From positions 124,001 through 188,000 of the forward strand of contig NZ_BSSA01000006.1 of assembly GCF_030268885.1 (NCBI RefSeq): 64,000 nucleotides of DNA, in the 5' to 3' direction. Below the pieces are notes generated by a model. That model was not told where the DNA came from, made no database searches, and was given only the letters and a program-made list of their open reading frames with translations. Positions 59,213 through 64,000 of this stretch are shown here, one piece after another. Origin of the DNA: Kitasatospora phosalacinea (GTDB lineage: Bacteria; Actinomycetota; Actinomycetes; Streptomycetales; Streptomycetaceae). Positions within the stretch are counted from its first letter, which is position 1. Every line of letters begins with the position of its first letter. Position numbers and translations under genes: made by a program.

Positions 59213-61384
59213 TCAACTCCGGTTCGCCGGGGCCTGGAGGGAGCCGTAGCGCTGCATCCGCTGCCAGCGCAGCCGGTTGCCGGCCAGCGCGGTCCACACC
59301 GACTGGATCACCACCAGGTACATCAGCTGGCGGTAGACCACCTGCTGGAGCGGCAACGTCCACAGCGGGCCCGGCCGTTCCCCGTCCAGCCGGAACGCGT
59401 AGCAGGCCGACAGCACCTGCAGCACCAGGAAGCCCAGCCAGACCGCGGCGATCCGCACCGGGTCGAGGAACAGCAGGCCGTAGACCGCGAACACGTCCAC
59501 GGCCGGGGCCAGCAGCGGCAGCAGGACCTGGAACACCAGCAGGTAGACCAGCCCGCGGCGGCCCAGTTTGCCGGCCTGCCCGCGCTGGGCGAGCGCCCGG
59601 CGGTGCTTCCACATCGCCTGCAGGGTGCCGTAGCACCAGCGGTAGCGCTGGCGCCACAGCGCGGAGAGCGAGGCCGGGGCCTCCGTCCAGGCGATCGCCC
59701 GCTCCTCGTAGACCACCCGCCAGCCCGCCCGGCACAGCGCCATGGTGAGGTCGGTGTCCTCGGCCAGGGTCTCCTCGGCGACGCCGCCGAGCCGCAGCAG
59801 CGCCGAGCGGCGGAACGCGCCGACCGCGCCGGGGACGGTGGGCATGCACTGGGCGAGGTCGAAGAAGCGGCGGTCCAGGTTGAACCCGACCACGTACTCG
59901 ATGTGCTGCCAGCGGCCGAGCAGCCCGCCCCGGTTGATCACCTTCGCGTTGCCCGACACCGCGCCGACCCGGCGGTCGGCGAACGGCTGCACCAGCAGCC
60001 GGACGGCGTCCGGCTCGAACACGGTGTCCCCGTCGACCATCACCACCAGCTCGCAACTCGCGTGCCGCAGACCGTTGTTGAGGGCCGCCGGCTTGCCCGC
60101 GTTGGTCTGCCGGAGCACCCGGACGCCGGGCAGGCCGAGCGACTCCACCAGGTCCGCGGTGCCGTCCGTGGAGCCGTCGTCGACCACGATCACCTCCACC
60201 GGGTGGTCGGAGGCCAGCAGCGAGCGCACCGCCGCCTCGATGCCCGCGCGCTCGTTGTACGCGGGCACGGTCACGGTGACCGGCTCGGTGACCGGCGGGC
60301 CCCAGCCCCGGCGGCGCAGGCGCCGGTGGCGCGCGGCGGCGAACAGCAGCACCACCGCGCGCAGCACGCTGACCGCCCCCGCCGCCCAGAGCAGCCAGCC
60401 CAGCACCGCCACCGCCAGGTCGCCGCCGGACAGGGCGAGCAGCAGCGCCCGGCCCTGCCAGTGCTCGGCGCCGCTCGCCGGGTGCGCGGCGTCCGCGATC
60501 GACGCGGTCTCGGAGACCGTCCCGACCCGCAGGCCCGCCTGCTTCAGCTTCGGCAGCAGCTCGGCCAGCGCCGCCACCGTCTGCGAGCGGTCGCCGCCCG
60601 CGTCGTGCATCAGCACGACCTGCCCGGCCGGGCCCTGCGGGGTGGCGTTCGCGACGATCCGGTCGACGCCCGGGCGCCGCCAGTCCTCGCTGTCCAGGGT
60701 GGTCAGCACCGTCAGGTAGCCGGACTGCCCGGCCTGCCGGACCGCCTGCCAGTCGGCGTCGGTGAGCGCGTCGTTGGTCGAGGAGTACGGGGGCCGCAGC
60801 AGCGCGGTGGTGGTGCCGGTCGCCCCGGCCACCGCGAGCTGCGCCTCGCGCAGTTCGAGCGAGCGGCGCCACGGCGCGGCCTGCGCGAGGTCGGCGTGGG
60901 TGAAGGTGTGGATGCCGAGCTGGTGGCCCTCGGCGAGGATCCGGCGGGCGAGCTCGGGGTGGTCGGCGACCTGGGTGCCGACCACGAAGAAGGTGGCGTG
61001 CACCCCCTGCTGCTTCAGCACGTCCAGGATCTTCGGCGTCCAGACCGGGTCGGGGCCGTCGTCGAAGGTCAGCGCGACGGTGCCCGGGGCGGGCCGGGCG
61101 GTGCGCGGCGTCGCGGCGGAGGCGTCGATCACCGGCCCGCCGTGGGCGGCCTCGGGGGGCACGGCGTACGCGGGCCCGGTGGGGCGGGCGGCGCCGTCGG
61201 GCGCCGATCCGTACAGGTGGCGGGTGTAGCCCTGCAGCAGCAGCGCCGCGGCCAGGGTCACCACCAGGGCGGTGAGCAGCAGCCAGTGGGTGCGGGGCGC
61301 GGGCTGCCGCACCACGCCCCGGCGGCCCCGGCGGCCGCGCGGGGCGGGGCCGCTGCGGCGGGGGGAGGTCCGGGGGAAGGTCAT
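59213..61384 (-). CDS. Bifunctional polysaccharide deacetylase-glycosyltransferase (NodB-GT2 synthase)
   Basis: 723 residues from ATG 61384. An Arg-rich N-terminus and helix (HWLLLTALVVTLAAALLLQG), a NodB domain with VALTFDDGPDPVWTPK (Asp108, Asp109), the His pair GIHTFTHADL (159, 163) and LRPPYSSTND, then a helix and a GT2 synthase domain VTVTVPAYNERAGIEAAV, VVDDGSTDGTADLV, MVDGDTVFEPDAV, ETLAEDTDLTM and the WRQRYRWCYGTLQAM QxxRW motif, ending with three or four helices. It is thus a membrane synthase of a beta-linked aminosugar-type polymer joined to its own deacetylase. Polymer identity unknown. Followed by a micro-ORF; preceded by the Arg-rich membrane gene. Confidence 0.92.
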   Translation of the reverse strand: MTFPRTSPRRSGPAPRGRRGRRGVVRQPAPRTHWLLLTALVVTLAAALLLQGYTRHLYGSAPDGAARPTGPAYAVPPEAAHGGPVIDASAATPRTARPAPGTVALTFDDGPDPVWTPKILDVLKQQGVHATFFVVGTQVADHPELARRILAEGHQLGIHTFTHADLAQAAPWRRSLELREAQLAVAGATGTTTALLRPPYSSTNDALTDADWQAVRQAGQSGYLTVLTTLDSEDWRRPGVDRIVANATPQGPAGQVVLMHDAGGDRSQTVAALAELLPKLKQAGLRVGTVSETASIADAAHPASGAEHWQGRALLLALSGGDLAVAVLGWLLWAAGAVSVLRAVVLLFAAARHRRLRRRGWGPPVTEPVTVTVPAYNERAGIEAAVRSLLASDHPVEVIVVDDGSTDGTADLVESLGLPGVRVLRQTNAGKPAALNNGLRHASCELVVMVDGDTVFEPDAVRLLVQPFADRRVGAVSGNAKVINRGGLLGRWQHIEYVVGFNLDRRFFDLAQCMPTVPGAVGAFRRSALLRLGGVAEETLAEDTDLTMALCRAGWRVVYEERAIAWTEAPASLSALWRQRYRWCYGTLQAMWKHRRALAQRGQAGKLGRRGLVYLLVFQVLLPLLAPAVDVFAVYGLLFLDPVRIAAVWLGFLVLQVLSACYAFRLDGERPGPLWTLPLQQVVYRQLMYLVVIQSVWTALAGNRLRWQRMQRYGSLQAPANRS

Positions 61385-61393
61385 CGGGGCTCG

Positions 61394-61870
61394 CTAGGGG
61401 TTCTTGACGGGTTTGCGGCTGTTGCCGGGCGCCGCGGTGGGTCGGCCGTGCGAAGCCGTGGGGCCGGGCGTCGCGGCCGTGGCGGTGGCGGTGGCCGCGG
61501 TGGTGGCCGCCGCGGTGCTCCGGAGCGCGGAGCCCGCCGCGGCCGGGGCGAGGGGGGCCTGGGCCGGACGGGTCGCGGGGGCGCCGGTGCTGCCCGGCCC
61601 GGGCGTGGAGCGGCCGTCCGCCACCGGGTCGGGGGCCCCGGTGGGGACCGGGACGCTCGGCCCGGCCGGGGCGGCCGGCTTCGGCACGAACGGCGCGTCG
61701 AAGGACGGGCCGCCCAGCGCGCTGCTCGCCACCAGGGCCAGGTACCCGGCGGCCGGGACGGCCAGCAGCCACCCGATCCGCCGCGAACGGCGCTGGCGCC
61801 TGCCGCTGGCGTCGACGAACACCGGGGCCGCCGGGACGGCGGGCCGCGCTGCGCGCGGGGTTTCGGTCAC
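61394..61870 (-). CDS. Arg-rich single-pass membrane protein with Pro/Ala/Thr tail
   Basis: 158 residues from GTG 61870 (GGAG five bases upstream). TETPRAARPAVPAAPVFVDASGRRQRRSRRIGWLLAVPAAGYLALVASSALGGPSFDAPFVP shows an Arg-rich cytoplasmic part and one helix; the rest is disordered Pro/Ala/Thr. It ends nine bases before the synthase start, so the two are co-transcribed. Possibly a scaffold or polymer-export accessory; no family recognised. Confidence 0.65.
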   Translation of the reverse strand: MTETPRAARPAVPAAPVFVDASGRRQRRSRRIGWLLAVPAAGYLALVASSALGGPSFDAPFVPKPAAPAGPSVPVPTGAPDPVADGRSTPGPGSTGAPATRPAQAPLAPAAAGSALRSTAAATTAATATATAATPGPTASHGRPTAAPGNSRKPVKNP

Positions 61871-61927
61871 CGGGGCTCCAGGGCGTTCGGGCGGTACGGC
61901 GGGGCTGGGCTCCGGACGGACGGCGGA

Positions 61928-62132
61928 CCCGGGGGAGTTCGGTCGTCCGTCCGGAGCGGGTTCCCCGACCGGCCGCGGACCCGGGGGAGTCGTCGACCGG
62001 TCGGAGCTGTCCCGGACGGGTGGGGGCCCGGGGGAGCCCGGCACCCGTCCGGAGTCGGTCCGGGCGGACGACGGGTACAGGGGCCCATCGGCCGCCCGGA
62101 GGCGGTGCCCGGTCGGACGGGGCCCGGGGGAG
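61928..62132. repeat. Four-copy degenerate repeat between the sigma-partner gene and the synthase operon
   Basis: The core CCCGGGGGAG occurs at 61928-61937, 61980-61989, 62027-62036 and 62123-62132 (spacing 52, 47 and 96 = about 2 x 48), each followed by about 12-17 variable bases and a (C/G)CGG(A/T)CGGAG-type box. It fills most of the 287-base gap (61871-62157) where a promoter for the synthase operon would lie. Confidence 0.7.
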
Positions 62133-62157
62133 CCCGCGGTCCGACCGGAGTGCGGTG

Positions 62158-63027
62158 TCAGTCCTGGCCGTTCCCCCCGGCGGTCGGACGGTCGGTCCCG
62201 GTGCGCCCCGCCTTGCCGGACGAGGGCGTGGCCGAGGGCGGCGCGGACTGGCCCGGGCCGGTCGTGGGCCGCCCGTGGTCGTTCCCGCCCGGCGTCTCCC
62301 CGCCGTGCGCGGAGAGCAGCGCGCAGAACCCGGCCACCTTCTCCGGTGCACCGGCCGCCTTCAGCAGCTCGGCCAGCGCCGGGTCGGCGGCCGCGTCCCT
62401 GGGCTTGCTGCCGCCCGCGACCCGGCCGGCGAAGCCCTCGCAGAGCTGCTTCAGCGCCGGCAGGTCGGCCGGGCCCGAAGCCTGCCCGGAGGAGGGCCGG
62501 GCCGGGCCGCCGGAGCGGCTCGGGCCCGCGGTGGGCCGGTCGGTGCGGTCGGCACCGGGGCTCGTGGACGGGCTGCCCGGCCCCCCGCTCGACGGTGCGG
62601 GCGCGGCGCTGGTGGCCGACGGGGCCGGGGCGGAACCGCCCAGCACCTCCGGCAGCCGGCCGGTGGAGGCCGCGACCGCGACGCCGCCCACGGCGGTCAC
62701 GCCCAGGGCGACGGCCACGGCCTTCGCGCTGAGGGCCCGCGCGAGCGCGCTGTCCGCCATCTTCCGTCGTCTCCGGTGCTGCTGGGGGGTCGGCTGGCGA
62801 CGAGCCTGCCGGAACGCGGCCAGGGCCCCCTCTTCGCCGGGCAGCGGGCCGTCGCCGGCCGCCTCGCTCGTCGCAGCGGCGGCGAGCAGGGCGGCGAGCT
62901 CCGGCCGTCCTGGCGCGGACTGCTGCCCGGCGGAGGGGTCCTGACCGGCCTCCGGGTCGACCGTGACACCGCCGAGCAGTTGCTCGGCGGCGGCGCGATC
63001 GATCCGGCGGGATCGGTTGGTGCTCAT
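62158..63027 (-). CDS. Single-pass membrane partner of the ECF sigma factor
   Basis: 289 residues; its ATG overlaps the sigma stop by four bases. Cytoplasmic 90-residue N-terminus (MSTNRSRRIDRAAAEQLLGGVTVDPEAGQDPSAGQ), one helix at about 102-120 (AVAVALGVTAVGGVAVAAS), then a Pro/Ser/Thr linker and an extracytoplasmic helical domain ALKQLCEGFAGRVAGG... and AGFCALLSAHGG with two Cys. No zinc anti-sigma (HxxxCxxC) motif is found, so an anti-sigma role is inferred from position and topology alone. Confidence 0.7.
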   Translation of the reverse strand: MSTNRSRRIDRAAAEQLLGGVTVDPEAGQDPSAGQQSAPGRPELAALLAAAATSEAAGDGPLPGEEGALAAFRQARRQPTPQQHRRRRKMADSALARALSAKAVAVALGVTAVGGVAVAASTGRLPEVLGGSAPAPSATSAAPAPSSGGPGSPSTSPGADRTDRPTAGPSRSGGPARPSSGQASGPADLPALKQLCEGFAGRVAGGSKPRDAAADPALAELLKAAGAPEKVAGFCALLSAHGGETPGGNDHGRPTTGPGQSAPPSATPSSGKAGRTGTDRPTAGGNGQD

Positions 63028-63839
63028 CTCATGTCCTTCAGCGTCGGCGCCTGCGCCGGTGTCACACCCTGCGCGGAAATTTTTTTCCCGGCCGTCCTCC
63101 AGGCCCCCTGGCGGGGCACCCCGGCGGCCGCTCCCCCGCTCTGCTCCAGCACCTTGGCCAGCCGCCTGAGCCCCCGGTGGGCGGCCATCCGGACGCTGCC
63201 GGAGCGCTTGCCGAGCACCTTCGCGGCGCTCTCCGCGTCCAGCCCGAGCACCACCCGCAGCAGCACCGCCTCGGCCTGGTCGGGCGGCAGCGAGGCGATC
63301 AGCGCGAGCGCGTCGGAGGTGGCGACGGTGGCCATCGCCTGGCCCGCGGTGTCCTCGGCCGCGGCCAGCTCGGCCAGGTACTCCACCGGCAGGTCGGCGA
63401 CCGGGCGGCGGCGCACCCGGCGCAGGTGGTCCATGGCCCGGTTGCGGGCGACCGTCGCGGCCCAGCCGCGGAACCCGTCCGCGTCGCCGCGGAAGTCCGG
63501 CAGGTCGCGGGCGATCTGCAGCCAGGCCTCGGAGGCGATGTCCTCGGCGTCCTCGGCCCGGCCGCCGACCAGCACCCGCAGGTAGCGCAGCAGCCCCGGC
63601 TGGACGGCCCGGAACAGGACCCGGAACGCCTCCTCGTCGCCGTCCTGGGCGGCGCGGACGGCCGTCGCGAGGTCGGCCCGCCGGGTGGAGGGCCCGGCAG
63701 GGGGCCCGGCGGACGGTCCGGCGGGAGGACCGGCGGACGGGGACGGACCGGCGGGCGGACGGTCCGGTGCCTTCGGAGGGTCGAGCCGGTGCCCGGCGTC
63801 CGCCCCGTGGTGTTCAGCTCTGTGCACCCGCCACATCAT
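63024..63839 (-). CDS. ECF RNA polymerase sigma factor
   Basis: 271 residues. A 55-residue Pro-rich lead with repeated AGPPAGPS precedes region 2 (AVRAAQDGDEEAFRVLFRAVQPGLLRYLRVLVGGRAEDAEDIASEAWLQIARDLPDFRG) and region 4 (SLPPDQAEAVLLRVVLGLDAESAAKVLGKRSGSVRMAAHRGLRRLAKVLEQSGG). The C-terminal 30 residues (AWRTAGKKISAQGVTPAQAPTLKDMR) include a codon run AAA AAA ATT encoded by an A7 stretch at 63080-63086. It heads the minus-strand envelope cluster. Start ATG 63839 (an alternative Met follows immediately). Confidence 0.88.
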   Translation of the reverse strand: MMWRVHRAEHHGADAGHRLDPPKAPDRPPAGPSPSAGPPAGPSAGPPAGPSTRRADLATAVRAAQDGDEEAFRVLFRAVQPGLLRYLRVLVGGRAEDAEDIASEAWLQIARDLPDFRGDADGFRGWAATVARNRAMDHLRRVRRRPVADLPVEYLAELAAAEDTAGQAMATVATSDALALIASLPPDQAEAVLLRVVLGLDAESAAKVLGKRSGSVRMAAHRGLRRLAKVLEQSGGAAAGVPRQGAWRTAGKKISAQGVTPAQAPTLKDMR

Positions 63840-64000
63840 GCGCCATCCGGGGGACCCCGCCCACCTCCGGGGCGGCGCCCCTCCGGTGACGGGCCGGTGA
63901 GGGCCCGGTGCGGACGCGGAACGGTGTGACGGCCCGTCAGCCCCGCCCGCCGGGACAGGACGAGGGGCCCGCGCCGGACCGACCTTCGTCCCGTCCGCTG
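63840..64000. other. Window edge, upstream of the ECF sigma gene
   Basis: 161 bases without a gene; presumably the sigma-factor promoter. No clear signal. Confidence 0.3.

Noticed and set aside
1..64000. tRNA, rRNA, CRISPR or prophage content
   Set aside because: No cloverleaf, rRNA-like, repeat-spacer, integrase or transposase sequences were found by reading.

Overview
The window is about 73% GC, with tightly packed genes, very high third-position GC, GTG/TTG starts and frequent 4-base ATGA/GTGA gene overlaps. Together with PhoR/PhoP-PhoU, CarD, mycothiol (MshA), F420-type oxidoreductase and Hanks kinase genes, it points to the chromosome of a streptomycete actinomycete (Streptomyces/Kitasatospora group). 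No rRNA, tRNA, CRISPR array, transposase or phage module was seen. The gene order phoU/phoR-phoP/lipoprotein/carD/ispD-ispF followed by gpmA, a YbjN protein and mshA looks like conserved core chromosome.

Layout. 1-6.5 kb: isoprenoid genes (ispF, ispD), carD, a lipoprotein, and phoP-phoR divergent from phoU across a probable PHO box. 6.6-16 kb: a 59-residue cysteine-rich peptide, a lytic polysaccharide monooxygenase with a DasR-like operator, gpmA, an MFS pump, a DUF4231 protein, a YbjN protein, mshA, a methyltransferase, a macrodomain protein and a receiver/SpoIIE phosphatase. 16-20.7 kb: DUF2516, an HBHA-like protein and an HTH regulator with a perfect 20-bp palindrome, then a frameshifted gene, a HAD hydrolase and an alpha/beta hydrolase. 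20.8-27 kb: a minus-strand run of MoxR-like ATPase, DUF2201 metallopeptidase/vWA protein, SNF2 helicase and a 51-residue ORF. 27-38 kb: YceI, LysR/MFS pair, acetyltransferases, TetR, an ECF sigma factor, a SRPBCC protein, a hydrolase, a 1-kb gene-poor gap, an Eis-like acetyltransferase and an NlpC/P60 hydrolase. 38-48 kb: membrane proteins, a ThrE-like exporter, a cation transporter, a duplicated PH-like membrane protein, and a translationally coupled HSP90-like/TPR pair. 48-57 kb: a small secreted protein, a tandem TetR regulator with acyl-CoA dehydrogenase, a TetR/MFS pair, two coupled DUF202 genes, tatA and a membrane protein coupled to a K+ channel. 57-64 kb: a Ser/Thr kinase, then a minus-strand cell-envelope cluster headed by an ECF sigma factor (sigma, membrane partner, Arg-rich membrane protein, NodB deacetylase-GT2 synthase fusion, and a micro-ORF copying the synthase N-terminus).

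The most interesting units are the HSP90-TPR pair, the MoxR/metallopeptidase-vWA/SNF2 run, the cysteine-rich peptide beside phoU, the deacetylase-synthase cluster, and a 160-nt intergenic segment at 20654-20813 with several possible helices. Start sites were chosen from Shine-Dalgarno spacing and codon usage and are inferences unless stated. No homology searches were possible, so family names rest on recognised motifs and context.
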